A stretch of DNA of 64,000 nucleotides from Cheilinus undulatus (GCF_018320785.1 NC_054886.1:5021207-5085206), one strand, 5' to 3'. Shown: positions 12,125-23,890, numbered from the stretch's first letter. The notes: generated from the letters alone by a model not told the origin. Made by a program: numbers and translations.

Positions 12125-14635
12125 CCTATGATCAGAGATACTCTGTGACTGTTAAGTGATCATCAGAGTGACTCTGTGACTATTGAGTGATCATTACAGT
12201 GACTCTGTCACTGTGAGTGATCATCAGAGTGACTCTGTGACTGTTGAGTGATCATCAGTGTGACTGTGACTATTGAGCGATCATCAGAGCGACACTGTTA
12301 AATATTAATCAGAGTAACTCTGTGACTGATAAGTGATCATCAGAGTAAGTCTGTGACTGTTGAGTGGACAATAGAGTGACTCTGTGACTTTTGAGCGATC
12401 ATTAGAGCAACTCTGTGACTGTTAAGCGATCATCAGAGTACCTCTGTGACTGATGAGTGATCATCCGAGTTACTCTGTGACTGTATAGTGATCATCAACG
12501 TGACTCTATCCCTGTGACTGATCATCAGAGTTACTCTGTGACTGTTGAGTGATCATCAGAGTGACTCTGTGATTATTTAGCGATCATTAGAGTGACACTA
12601 ACTGTTAAGTGTTAATCAGAGTGACTCTTTGACTGACAAGTGATCATAAGAGTAAGTCTGTGACTGTTTAGCGAACATCAGAGTGACTCTGTGACTTTTG
12701 AGCGATCATCAGAGTGACTCTATGACTGTGAGTGATCCTCAGAGTGACACTGTGATTGTTAAGTGTTCATCAGGGTGACGCTGTGACTGTTAAGTGTTCT
12801 TCAGAGTGACTGTGTGACTGATGAATGATCATCAGAGGGAGACTGTAGCTGCTAAGTGTTCATCAGACAGACTCTGTGACTGTTATATGTTCATCAGGGT
12901 GACTCTGTGACTGATGAGTGATCATCAGAGTGACACTGTAACTGTTAAGTGTTCATCAGAGTGACTCTGTGACTGATGAGTGTTCATCAGAGTGACTCTG
13001 TGACTGTTGAGCGGACATCAGAGTGACTTTGTGACTGTTGAGCGATCATTACAGTGACTGTGACTGTTTAGCGATCATTAGATTAACTCTGTGACTGTTG
13101 AAAGATCATCAGAGTTTCTCTGTGACAGTTGAGTTGTCATCAGAGTGACTCTGTGACTTTTGAGTGGTCATCAGAGTGACTCTGACTGTTGAGTGGTCAT
13201 CAGTGTGACTCTGTGACTTTTGAGTGGACATCAGAGGAACTCTGTGACTGTTGAGTGATCATCAGAGTGACTCTGCGAATGTTACGTGTCCATCAGAGTG
13301 ACTCTGTGACTGATGAGTGGTCATCAGAATGACACTGTGACTGTTAAGTGTTCATCAGAGTGACTCTTTGATGGTTGATCATCAGAGTTACACTGTGACT
13401 GTTAAGTTGACATTACAGTGACACTGTGAATTTTGAGTGGTCACCAGAGTAACGCTGTGACTGTTTAGTCAGCATCAGACTGACACTTTGACTGTTGAGC
13501 CATCATCAGAGTGACTCTGTGACTGTTGAGCAATCATAAGAGTTACTCTGTGACTGTTAAGTGATCATCAGAGTGACTCTGACTGTTAAACGATCATCAG
13601 AGTGACTCTGTGACTTTTGAGTGATCATCAGAGAAAATCTGTGACTGTTGAGTGGACATCAGATTGACACTGTGACTTTTGAGTTGACATCAGAGCGACT
13701 CTGTGACTGTCATGTGATCATCAGAGTGACTCTGTGCCTGTTAAGTGTTCATTAGAGTGACTCTGTGACTGTCATGTGATCATCAGAGTGACTCTGTGCC
13801 TGTTAAGTGTTCATTAGAGTGACTCTGTGACTGATGAGTGGTCATCAGAGTGACACTCTGATTATTATGTGTTCATCAGAGTGACTCTGTGACTGATGAG
13901 TGATCATCAGAGAAAATCTGTGGCTGTTGAGTGGACATCAGATTGACACTGTGACTTTTGAGTGGTCATCAGAGTAACGCTGTGACTGTTTAGCCAGCAT
14001 CAGAGTGACACTGTGCCTGTTATGTCTTCATCAGAGTGACTCTGTGACTGATGAGTGGACATCAGAGTGACTCTGATTGTTGAGTGGTCATCAGAGTGAC
14101 ACTGTGCCTGTTATGTGTTCATCAGAGTGACTCTGTGACTTTTGAGTGGACATCAGAGCGACTCTGTGACTGTCATGTGATCATCAGAGTGACTCTGTGC
14201 CTGTTAAGTGTTCATCAGAGTGACTCTGTGACTTTTGAGTGGACATCAGAGTGACTCTGTGACTGTCATGTGATCATCAGAGTGACTCTGTGCCTGTTAA
14301 GTGTTCATCAGAGTGACGCTGTGACTTTTGAGTGGACATCAGATTGACACTGTGACTTTTGAGTGGTCATCAGAGTAATGCTGTGACTGTTTAGCCAGCA
14401 TCAGAGTGACACTATGACTGTTATGCCATCATCAGCATGACTCTGTGACTGTTTAGTGATCATCAGAGTGACTCTGACTTTTGAGTGATCATCAGAGTAA
14501 CTCTGTGACTGTTGAGAGATCATCAGAGTTACTCTGTGACTGTTGAGTGGTCATCAGAGTGACGCTTTGACTTTTGAACGATCATCAGAGTAAGTCTATG
14601 GCTGTCAAGTGGTCATCAGAGTAATTTTGTGAGCG
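12125..14635. repeat. 31-bp minisatellite, block 2
   Basis: About 80 more divergent copies of the same 31-bp unit (ctctgtgactgttgagtgat...). A 62-bp dimer with gactgtcatgtgatcatcag and gcctgttaagtgttcatta is repeated around 13700-13830 and 14160-14300. Greater divergence than block 1 suggests an older or less homogenised part of the array. Confidence 0.93.
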
Positions 14636-15748
14636 TTTATTAGTTTTTCAGTAGGAGTGCATTGTTTACATTATTTAGTTTTGTCCTTTACACTGGCAAT
14701 CTAGAGGGCACTTATGGGGCCGGTGGTGAAAATTTTTTCCACCTGTTGGGGACCTAAGAAGGAAATTTGAGAATGCCCATCAGATTTGGTGCCTTTATAA
14801 GGCAATCCAGTTGACATGTTTGAGGGGCACTGAGGGGAAGGGGAGAAATTATTTAAAAAGGTCCCCTGCTGTGTTCCTTGAGGCACCAGCCCACAACAGT
14901 CGTGAAACATTTAAAGTAAATTACTAAGAAAACCTGGTTAAGTCAAATAAAACAGTTTCCACTATACAACTGTAATTAAACAGATAATTTATCAAACAAT
15001 TAGCCATTTATTTCAAAGTACACATGGAGAATATCAGTGAAAATGAACTGAAGAAGCTTATGGCACTTTATTTGCATTTTCTCTGCTACTGACCATGGAT
15101 CAAAGAGGGCACTAAGTCAAATATTGTTGAAACAGTGTACTCTTTACTGCACTGAACAGGAATGTTTTGCATTTTCATGTGGACCAAGATGTTTGAGAGA
15201 ACATTTGAGTGTGGACAGGATTATTTTTGAAAAACAGAAGGAGGGATATCCCAAGTTTCAAAATGAAAAGAGAAGAAAAGCAGCCTGCTGAAATGTTAAT
15301 GAACAGCATTCAAAACACCTGTCTGAGGAGGACTGATTCAGCAGTGAGGAGTCCTGTGGCTGGTCTCTTTATATCAGGTAATGCTTCTTGTCTCAAAACT
15401 TGCTTAAATTTTCTGTTTTTGAAACAAAATCAAGGCTGTAATCCTGATCCAAATGCAAATATGTAACTCTTTATCTTAGAGTCAATTTCCCAGCAACAGA
15501 AATGTGATAATGTGACTTGAGTCCTTGTGTGTTATTTGTAAAGGTGGAGGAGAAGTTGTAAGCAGAAGTGGGCTATGGTGGTGAGGCGTGAAGGGGAAGT
15601 GATGGTACACAAGAGAAAGTTGACAGCCATTGTCATGTCTCAGTGGTTTTGGAATCCCCCTTGAATTCTGAAAGTTGTCATTTGGTATGACTCATATTTA
15701 AAGACGATCTGATCAGCATCCTCTCATGGTCAACAGATGTGCAAACTA
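14636..15748 (+). repeat. Duplicated minisatellite flank, copy A
   Basis: Non-satellite sequence found three times: here, at 24431-25308 plus 29063-29650 (copy B), and at 38586-39735 (copy C). Each copy keeps an 85-codon plus-strand frame (15209-15466 here) beginning MWTGLFLKNRR with few differences between copies. High identity is expected from recent duplication and is not in itself evidence of coding. I do not recognise the product. A GT donor-like site (atatcaggtaatg) lies inside it. Confidence 0.6.
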
Positions 15749-17911
15749 CAGGAATTTTGAGTTTCTTTTGTTCAGACATAAGGTGAATACAATGATGTTA
15801 GCTTTTTACCTTGACAGTTTCGGCGAGCAGCTCTCGCCTTCTTCAGAAGTGTCTCACTGACGGCGTGTGACGTGTCAGCCGGCAGATTTTGACAGCCGGC
15901 AACCGTGGCACAACCAGCGGCGCTGCCAGATCCGCCGGGCCAGTCACGCCCACGCTGTAATGGCATGTCGTGGCGGGCCCAAACGAAACCAACCGCTCCG
16001 CCAAGCGCACCGCGGCTCCCTCCAACCTATTTCTTCTTGAGTAGAGTGTCCCAGGTGTGGGAAAGCATGAAGCCCCCTTCGTCCCTGTTTAAGACCCTCT
16101 CAGCGCGTCTACTAACCTCCACAGCCTTCTTAATCCAGTGTTTGAGTTTGTTTTCCTCGACTCCGATGATTCTTGCCCCGTCCCAGTCCATAACATGATT
16201 GTTCCTTTTGCAGTGGTCTGATATTGCAGATTTGAGGTTTTCCTGTAGTGCTTTTTCTTTCTGAGTTCTTGTGAGTCGTGTTGCAGTTTCCTTTTCACAC
16301 TCCTTTTGATGTTCTTTTTTTCTTGTGTTGAATGATCTGCCTGTCTCCCCGATGTATGTGTTATTGCAAGAGTTGCATGGAATTTCGTGTACGACGTTGC
16401 ACTTTTTTTCCTGCTCGATTTTGTCCTTTGGGTGTACCAGGAGTTGCCGTAATTTGGTGTGTGGTTTTATGGCCGTGTCGATCTTGTGTCTCCTCATGAT
16501 ACCTTGAATGGGTTCTGTTATGGTAGTGTGACTGTGGTTTTATTGCTGTCTTGGGTTTCTTGTTTTTGTTTTGTTTGTTGTTGTTGTTTTTTGTTTTCTG
16601 TTTGTTTTTGACCTGTTGTTTTCCTTTACCTTTATTGATGGCCCATCTGGGGTACTGGCAGCGTGTGAGAGCCTGCTGTATATGCTGTTCCTCCTGTTGT
16701 CTGTCCTCTTCCTCTGTGATGAGACCAGTTCGTTCAAAGAAAGTCCTAACAACTGATAATTTGTGTATTGTTGGATGTTCTGAAGTCCATAGGAGGTATT
16801 GGTCGGTATGTGTGGGTTTTCTGTAAACTGTGATTTTAATGCTGCCATCATCCTTGGGGTGGATGTTCATGTCCAGGAATGCCAGTGTTTTATTGTGCTC
16901 CTCCTCATGTGTGAATTTTATGTTTCCTGTGGTGTCAATGGTGTTGAGATGGTCAACGAGGGGTTGTGTATGTTCGATTTTGATTTTCTCCAGTATATCG
17001 TCCACGTATCTTTTCCAGAGGGTGGGTTTGTGTTGTGATGGTGCTGTGGTGATGGCTTTCTGTTCCAGATTCTCCATAAAAAAACTGCTCATGATGGCGG
17101 ATAAGGGGTCACCCATGGCGAATCCCTCTTTTTGACTGTAAATGGTGTTATTGAATTGGAAGTATGTGGACTTAGAAACAAACTGTAAAAGGTTGTAAAT
17201 GTTGTCTACTGTCAGGTTTGTACGATTGTGGAGAGTTTTGTCCTTTTGTAGTCGTTCCCGTACAATGTGTAGGGTGACATCTACCGGGGTTTTTGTGAAT
17301 GATGACACCACATCATGAGACATGAGGATCTCATCTGTTTCTATTTTCATGTGTTGCAGTTCTTTGGCCAGTTCTTTTGAATTTTTGCAGTGGTGTTCTG
17401 TGAGTCCAAGAAGTGGTTTTATTATTTCGACCAGTGCTTTTGATAGATTGTATGTAACAGAACCCATGCTGTCTACTATGGGCCGTAGGGGGGAGTCTTT
17501 TTTGTGGATTTTTGGAGTACCATATACTCGGGGGGTGACGTTTGCTGTGGGTATGAGATGATCGTATGCTTCCTGTGTTATTTTCTTACTGTCCAGTAGT
17601 GGTTTTAGCAGGTCTTTCAGTGCTTTTTTCTTCTTTTCTGTGGGGTCTTTCTTTATTACTTCATATGTGTTTTTGTTGGCTAGCAGGGTTTCCATCTGTG
17701 ACATGTATTTGTTTGTGTCCATAACCACTGTGGTTTTTCCGTTATCTGCTGGTAGGATGGTGATGCTTTTGTCCTTTTTTAAAGAGTCTATGGCTGCTCT
17801 TTCATCTTTGCTGATGTTGCTTTTTGGGAGTTTAGTTGTTTTTAGAATGCCTGCTACTGCATTGCGCAGTTCGGCCTTCTTGCCTTGTTCCTGTATTTTA
17901 TGACAGGCCAA
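15749..17911 (-). mobile_element. Penelope-like retroelement (RT plus GIY-YIG endonuclease)
   Basis: The minus-strand frame 17911-16361 encodes a Penelope-type reverse transcriptase. Visible motifs are ILPADNGKTTVVMD near the start, RVYGTPKIHK, LRPIVDS, GFAMGDPLSAIMSSFF and the catalytic RYVDDI. A second, overlapping frame, 16497-16027, encodes the GIY-YIG endonuclease with the family's IPCNSCNNTYIGETGRSF zinc-finger/nuclease motif. Penelope-like elements have no capsid or envelope and use the endonuclease for target-primed insertion. The 5' end is missing, and RT and endonuclease lie in different frames, so the copy is probably inactive although both domains are well preserved. The GC-rich 3' UTR (about 15800-16026) ends in a hammerhead-like motif. 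Confidence 0.92.
15806..15850 (-). ncRNA. Hammerhead-ribozyme-like motif of the Penelope element
   Basis: On the minus strand the core CTGAAGA (15846-15840) fits the hammerhead consensus CUGANGA. A stem II hairpin follows (GGCGAG, loop AGCTG, CTCGCC), then GAAAC (15821-15817) and a possible very short stem III leading to GGTA (about 15811-15808), a potential GUA cleavage triplet. Penelope-like elements are known to carry minimal type I hammerheads in their terminal regions. Stem I pairs only partly by eye, so present activity is uncertain. Confidence 0.6.
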
Positions 17912-17995
17912 TTCTGTATATATAATGTAATATATCTAATATATCATATAATATATAATGTAATATATGTAATATATCATGTATATATATACTAA
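17912..17995. repeat. AT-rich microsatellite at the Penelope 5' border
   Basis: Runs of tataatgtaatatat and similar TA-rich words directly abut the truncated 5' end of the Penelope element. It may be a preferred target or an expanded junction. Confidence 0.7.
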
Positions 17996-18697
17996 ACCGC
18001 TTAATTAAAAAAATAAAAAATAAATAAAAAATGCACTTTGTATGTGTTTTTGAAAAATCAAGATCAGACCTGATCATGGAAAACAAATATTGACTGATTC
18101 TTAGGGAATTTAACCCTTTCAGTTCCAGTTTAAGTTGAAATAACAGATTTTTATAATGTTAAAAACACAAAGAAATATTTTTCATGCAAAATGGATTTCT
18201 TTAAATGTAATCATCACAGCCTTGATTATGTAAATAATGCTTTATTAGTATTATTTTCAATAAACTGTTATGCTTAAGGGTGTAAGTTGCTATAAATGGC
18301 TGCCATACATAAATAGCAATAAATATACTTCACATTATAATACATTTTCACTCTTTACATTAATTGTTTTAATCACCCCCTGATTTTTGTAATGTTACGA
18401 ACATAAACAGTAAATTTTTCAAATACATGCAATTTGAATATCCTTGGAGAGGATGATCACAGCCTTGTTTATGTAAATAATGAACAACAACTTTGCAGAT
18501 TTAATAAACTGTTACAGTAGTGCCCCTTAAGGAAACCAGGAACATTCATACTGAATATGACAAAAAAGCTTCAGAATGAAAGCATACATCATAAAATTTA
18601 TGTTTTTCCTTACTGCTGACCTTTTAAAAAAATCTGAGATTAAAATTTCAAATATTTATTTTAAATAAAGTAACCTCCTAAAATTAGGTTGTTAGCA
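17996..18697. other. AT-rich 3' flank of unit 2
   Basis: Sequence recurring downstream of each young ependymin copy (about 30400-31378, 39736-40080, 46960-47728, 55140-55667). Shared words include cacagccttgattatgtaaa and tagtgcccctttaggaaa-like. No gene seen. It marks the boundary of the duplicated unit. Confidence 0.6.
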
Positions 18698-19065
18698 TTA
18701 AAGGTCACATATTATGCAAAATACACTTTTTCAGGCTTTACTGGCAAAAATATCAAAAATACCCCCAAGACTCGGAAAAAGCATGCCCCACACACACACA
18801 CACACACTTTTCAGGAAATGTGTGCTGAAACAAGCTTTTCTCAGATTTTCCCCTCATGATGTCATGTTGCATGTTAGCCCCACCCCCAGGTTTATTTGGC
18901 CTTTCCTGCTTGGAAGAAAGTTCTGCCCTCCTCAGTGGAGAGGAGGATCAGGAGAGCCACATCCATTTCCTGAGAGGGGTGTGGTCAGGGGCGGAGTCAG
19001 ATGGTTCATTAACATTTAAAGCCACAGACACAGAAACAACTCCTTCTGAGCAGGGCTGAAACAGA
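18698..19065. mobile_element. TTAA-flanked short DNA element, truncated
   Basis: It begins ttaaaggtcacatattatgc and contains gtcatgttgcatgttagccc-like and gagaggaggatcaggagagc motifs. This is the same element as the complete copy at 31379-31843, lacking the last about 100 bp. Confidence 0.75.
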
Positions 19066-19546
19066 TGAGTTTTTTTATTTTGTTTTATTTAGTTAAACTT
19101 TTATTTTTGCAGTTGACCTTCAGGGCCACCGTAAAGGTACGCTTTACAGAGGAAAAAAAAACAATTCAGCACATTTTGCACTGAGCAAACCTGCAAACTG
19201 TTTATGCACAAAAGAAAGCTGAAGTCATTTTGGCATGATAAAATACATCAAGTAGACAGTTACAATCGCATTTTTTGAGTCTAATAGGGGTCACTGAACA
19301 CTTTAAATGTCAAGTATGAACACATCTGAATGCCCACCATCAGATTTGAGCGATACTGCAGAGTAAAACTGTTGTGAAATCCTCATATTTTTTTTCAATG
19401 TATTATACTCAAATAAAGAAAGCTTGGAGTTGCATATTTTCATCATAAATGATTTAAATTACAGACAGCAAAAATACAATTCAGTGTCTAAATTTGATTT
19501 ATCAAAAATCTTCTTGATGGTTGGACATGTTGGCTGATGGAGGCTC
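19066..19546. other. 3' flank of gene 2
   Basis: Sequence shared with the downstream flanks of genes 3, 5 and 6 (for example cagggccaccgtaaaggta). It should contain the 3' UTR of gene 2. Minus-strand AATAAA-like sites occur around 19075-19105. Confidence 0.45.
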
Positions 19547-22500
19547 TTACTTCTTGTGGAGGAACAGACTGAAGAAGTCCACCTGCTCCTTGGTGTTCAT
19601 CATTTTTGCATCCTTGCAGAAGGACGGGGGACTGAGCAGACTAGGGTCTGGAATCCCGATGACATTGTTGAAGAAGCTGAAACAGAAAAACAGAAAACAA
19701 CTTCTATGTAAATGTAAATAAACATGTCTGCCTGAAAAATCACATTTCCTGACCGCTGATACTAACTGACCTCTGCACCATCCATCCAAGGACTTGTTCA
19801 TCAGCTTTGAGCTTGTAGATTAGGCTGACAGGAATGCATCCAACCGCAGTCACTGCGCTTATAAAATCTCCTGTTGGGACAAAGATTTGACTAAAAAACA
19901 GAAGATTGGGGAACAGAGAAATAGTTTAGATGGTTCCAAATATAAAAACTCTGACCTCCTCCATCACGCAGATTTCCCAACCACGTGTTGACCATAAGTC
20001 CTTCACCAGGTCCAGACGAGCTGCCGAGGACGACCTGGCTCAGCAGAGAGGCGTCTTTTGGGACGCCCAGAGTGTTGAAGTCTCCCTTTAAAGGGAGTTT
20101 GGTGCAGGTACGGTTCTGGTCGTTGATGTTATACACGACTTCCTGATAGATTAAACATTTGGTATTACGACAAGTATAGCCTATGCATTCCTTTTCCATG
20201 TGCCTTTTTAAACCATAAGAGAAATGGAGTTATTTAACCATTACTTACTGGTGTGCACATTCAGCCCTTGGATATATTTTCATCAGGGTTGTAAAGATTA
20301 ATCCCATCAACTGGGATAAATTAAAGTCTATAATTGGTGCACACATTTTTTGGTATGGCGATTAACCACATGCTTAATTGTCCTTTTCAGCTCACTTTAG
20401 CTTAGAGACATCCACATGTCCCTGCTCCTTAATGTCTCATTTCATTTTAAAGCTGACATACAAAATCCACTTTTTCAGGCTTTTCTAACAAAAATATGTG
20501 CCCCTGACCTGTCCACACACCCCCCCACACACACACCTTTCAGAAAATGTGTGCTGAAACGATCTGTTCTCAGATTTTCCCTTCATGATGTCATGTGGGG
20601 AGTTAGCCCCGCCCCCAGATTCAGTTGGGCTTCCCTGCTTGGAAGAAAGTTCCACAACTAAATAACTAAAACTAAAACATAAAAATCATTTTATTTTACT
20701 GAAACAAAATAAAAATTGAGCTTTATGAGAAAAACGAAAAGTAACGAAAAGTCAATATTGTGCTGACAAAACTGATATGAAATAAAATTAGAGACAAAAT
20801 CTCCTTAGTTTTAGTCTTTTTCAGCAGCAGACTGTCTGACATGAACACCCAGGCCCGGAGAGAGTAAAGTTGCCTGATTTGATTGCAGAAGACCACACTT
20901 AATGTCAAAACATTTAGGTCTTAAGTTGTTTACATACGAAAAATTTTAATTAAGAAAAAAAAGGAAAAGAAAAGTGAAGAGCCCTTTTTGGTCTGGCCCT
21001 TGACAGGTGTCTCATATTGCTAAAAAACTAAAACCAACACTAAAACTAATAAACACTAAACCAACATGAAGAATGTTTTCAAAACTAAACTAAACTAAGA
21101 AATAAGCAGGAAAAACTAAAAGAAATTAATCTGAAATCTAAAGCAAAAGGTAAAAACTAAATCAAAATGTAAACTAACTAGAAAAGCACTCGGAGAGCGC
21201 AGACCTCCTATCTCCTATCTCCCAATAGTGAAGAATCCTTTAAAAAAAAAATCCTGGATCCGTCCCCATATTCCCCCCACCACGGCATTTGCTGATTACT
21301 CCTCCCTCCCTGGTGGGGTGGAAATCATTGGCTTCGCAACGGGTGGACTGTCATGGCAGGAGCGTTGCCTGCCGATGCCAACAGATGCACTGACAGTCTC
21401 ACCCATGGTCTCACTGGATGACTGGAAGTCATGGCAGAGGGTGAATATTCCTCTGTTCCTCCCAGCATTGTGAGTATTCTGGCTACAATTTGCTGTCTTT
21501 CTCTCTGTTACACTCTGACTCGTGTCCTCAACTGAGCGTGCGTCTTTCAAACTGTATGAACTGGAAAACTTTCAATAGAAACACACCCAAAATGCTGCTG
21601 GGATTGAAGTTACTCATGTCCACCATCTCCTGGTGCAAAGTGGTAACAGCACAGACCTCTGCCATTAGCCCTATCTCCCAATAGTACAGAATCCTTTAAA
21701 AAATTCCTGGATCCAGATGATGATCCAGATCACTCCCAAAATCTAATCAGTTCTTCCTTATGCCACTTCTGACATTTGAAAATTTCATCAAAATCCATCC
21801 ACAACTTTTTGAGTTATGTTGCTAACAAACTAACAAACTAACAAACAAACGAACAAACCCACCGGATCACACAACCTCCAGCACTCCACTGATGGTCTAC
21901 ATTGATGAGAACTGCAACCTTCCCCTCCGACTAAGTCTTTATTCGCATGCTTCAAAATCTTCTTCTCTCTTTTTTTGTGCATTTCCGTGGCAAAGTTTCA
22001 ACGCCACTTACAGCTTTGGTATACATTTCACAGCATTTTCAGTCTTCCGTGCTTATGCGGACATCTCCTGAAACGATCCCGTGTTTATGGAAAATGTTTT
22101 TAAAACAAAACTGAAATCGCTTTCGTCTCTGTGTGGACAAGGCCTCAGGATTCAGCCAGGTGCATATTCTCACCAACAACTGTTTTTGTTTTGAGAACAG
22201 CAAAGTCAGGAGGCCATGTTTTTACACACTCATCGCTTCAAAGACACATGAAACACATCCTTTATAAGACACCCCTTTTTCACCCCTGAAATGATCAGAG
22301 TATGCTTACTTAGTATGCTTGCTTAATAATTCACTGAAAATTTCACTGAGATAGTATAAATGACATGTAAGAGTAAAACATGTTAGATTTCGAAAATTTA
22401 ACTAGAAAGAAAAGTTCCTGGAAAAAATCATGCCACAGGCTCTAAAACTGAAAAAATGATCACAAGTTGAAAAAAAAAAAATTTGCAAAAAATGGCCAAA

Positions 22501-23050
22501 AATGCCTGAGGAGGGCACAAGGGTTAAGGTCCCCTTTAAAATGCAAGCTATTGAGGGCAAAATTCACTGGTAAATAATTTTAACTCTGATTGCTCTGGTT
22601 AAACATCTATGTTTATGTAAGTGGTTTAGTCACCTCTTTGAAGAGAAGAAGAGAATCGGTATTGATAATCTCATCTTCCAGAGTTGCATTCTTAAAGATC
22701 CTCATCCGCTGTCCCACTGCATCGTACACGTATCTCATTTTGACCCAGTTGTCATTATATGTAAAGTTCTGGGGGAAGAAGAGTAGAGGGAGTTTAACTT
22801 TGCTTTAGTATTTGGTTCTGGTAATGTTCAGTTTAACACTTTGAAGCAGTGGAACTTACCACCATGGCCTCCCCGGTCATCTTAGGCGGACAGTCTGTGA
22901 TGTGGAGGAAGATTACATGTGACACAGATAAAATGCATTCTGATTAAAGAGTGTGTCAGCGAAGGAAAACTGTGTAAACTTACCACACGGCTGAGGCTTC
23001 TGGGCCAGGCAGTTTACCAGCAAGCACGCTAATGCTACGAAGACTCTCAT
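19547..23050 (-). CDS. Ependymin-family secreted glycoprotein (gene 2)
   Basis: Exons: 23050-22984, 22894-22860, 22768-22634, 20142-19956, 19870-19771 and 19676-19547. All borders are GT/AG and the product is 217 aa. The signal peptide is MRVFVALACLLVNCLA. Family cysteines are at 22, 92, 153 and 195, and an extra Cys24 replaces a Trp found in genes 3-6. Sequons: N-F-T at 35, N-A-T in exon 3 and N-R-T at 89. The invariant VYDAVGQR in exon 3, GSSSGPGEG in exon 4 and IPDPSLLSPPSFCKDAK in exon 6 identify the family. Exon 5 is one codon longer than in genes 3, 4 and 6. Intron 3 (2.5 kb) is full of transposon debris. The unpaired extra cysteine is unusual for a secreted protein and might affect dimerisation. 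Expressed where, and binding what, is unknown. Confidence 0.93.
20447..22540. mobile_element. Nested transposon debris in intron 3 of gene 2
   Basis: The intron holds a TTAAAGGTCAC-type element (about 20447-20655, right end about 22530), a remnant of the AAGGTTATTATAG-type element (about 20655-21190), and a dispersed repeat with tagccctatctcccaatag twice (about 21190-21890). The same kind of nest sits in intron 3 of genes 3-6, so it predates the duplications. 21890-22450 contains no further element I can name. Confidence 0.6.
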
Positions 23051-23117
23051 GTTTTTGGTGCTGAAGCGACTCCTCTCAGGTACTCACCACTTTACTTCTG
23101 AGGAGGGGAGTCACTGT

Positions 23118-23125
23118 CTTATGTA
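23118..23125 (-). promoter_or_regulatory. TATA-like box of gene 2
   Basis: The minus strand reads TACATAAG, about 70 bp before the ATG. It is identical in genes 3-6 at the same distance. Confidence 0.5.
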
Positions 23126-23164
23126 CAAGCCTTGCTGCTGCAGGAGGAAATGCTGCTTCCTGTT

Positions 23165-23468
23165 TATGGTAGTATGGTGTGGTTCAGCTCAGCTGCAAGG
23201 AGAGATGTGTGGGAGTAGCTCAGGGGAGAGGTGTCAGTGCTAACTGACACAGGTGTTTTCCTTCCTACTGAAGGATTTGAGTTTGGACTTGGATTTACCA
23301 AAATGCAGTGAAGAGGTTTAGCACTGGGCAAATTCAATTAAGAAGGAAACTTAGTTGAGTTATGTATTATGTGTGTGAGTGTATTAGAGAGGCATTTGCT
23401 TTAAATTGAAGTCACACATGTGTGTTCATTGTGCTGAAGAGGACCCTGTAACACAGATATCGGTTACA
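23165..23468 (+). mobile_element. Solo LTR of a Ty3/Gypsy element upstream of gene 2
   Basis: A 304-bp sequence from tatggtag to ggttaca, flanked by the 5-bp direct repeat ctgtt (23160-23164 and 23469-23473). Genes 5 and 6 show the unoccupied site with a single ctgtt. It matches both LTRs of the fossil at 34788-36605. The LTR is antisense to gene 2 and ends about 40 bp upstream of the TATA-like box. Confidence 0.85.
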
Positions 23469-23496
23469 CTGTTTTATTCTTAAAGGCTAAGAAGTT

Positions 23497-23580
23497 CAAC
23501 TTCAACTTCAACTTTATTGTCCCCTAGGGGAAATTTGCTTTGCAGGCAGGTAAAAAACATAGAACATAGGAAACACAGAC
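23497..23580 (-). mobile_element. Short 5'-truncated LINE tail
   Basis: An 84-bp insert beginning with caacttcaacttcaactt and containing tattgtcccctaggggaaa, a typical fish LINE 3' end in reverse. It is flanked by an 8-bp target duplication aagaagtt (23489-23496 and 23581-23588). Unit 3 shows the empty site. Confidence 0.8.
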
Positions 23581-23588
23581 AAGAAGTT

Positions 23589-23890
23589 GTCAGCTTTCCC
23601 TGAAGTGTGTGGTCCTACACTAGTAGGAGTGAAGTAATCGTATGCAATGTATGTAACAACGTTGGCTTGGCTGTAAAAATCTCACCCTCTGAGAATCCTG
23701 TAAGAAATTTCAGTGTGGTAAAAGCCTCACCTTAAATATACTTTCTGTAAGATAATAACATATCTAATCCATTTACTCTACTTAAATGCTGTAAGTATTC
23801 AGTCAATTCACTGTAACTCAGGTACGGTAAGAAGGCTCTCTGTGGTTATACAGCTCGCCTCATATGCCCATTTGCACTATCAACTATCTT
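23589..23890. repeat. Unit flank between LTR and minisatellite (unit 2)
   Basis: Near-identical to about 36625-36935. It begins gtcagctttccctgaagtgt and runs to ctatcttaaactctg, where the minisatellite starts. An inverted copy lies at 5387-5582. No gene. Confidence 0.7.

Noticed and set aside
16551-17903. Plus-strand hydrophobic frames of 60-101 codons
   Set aside because: Antisense shadows of the Penelope RT and endonuclease.
18714-19059. Frames MQNTLFQALLAKI... here and related frames at 31370, 47745 and 55693
   Set aside because: They fall inside the TTAA-flanked DNA element; similarity between copies reflects the repeat, not a gene.
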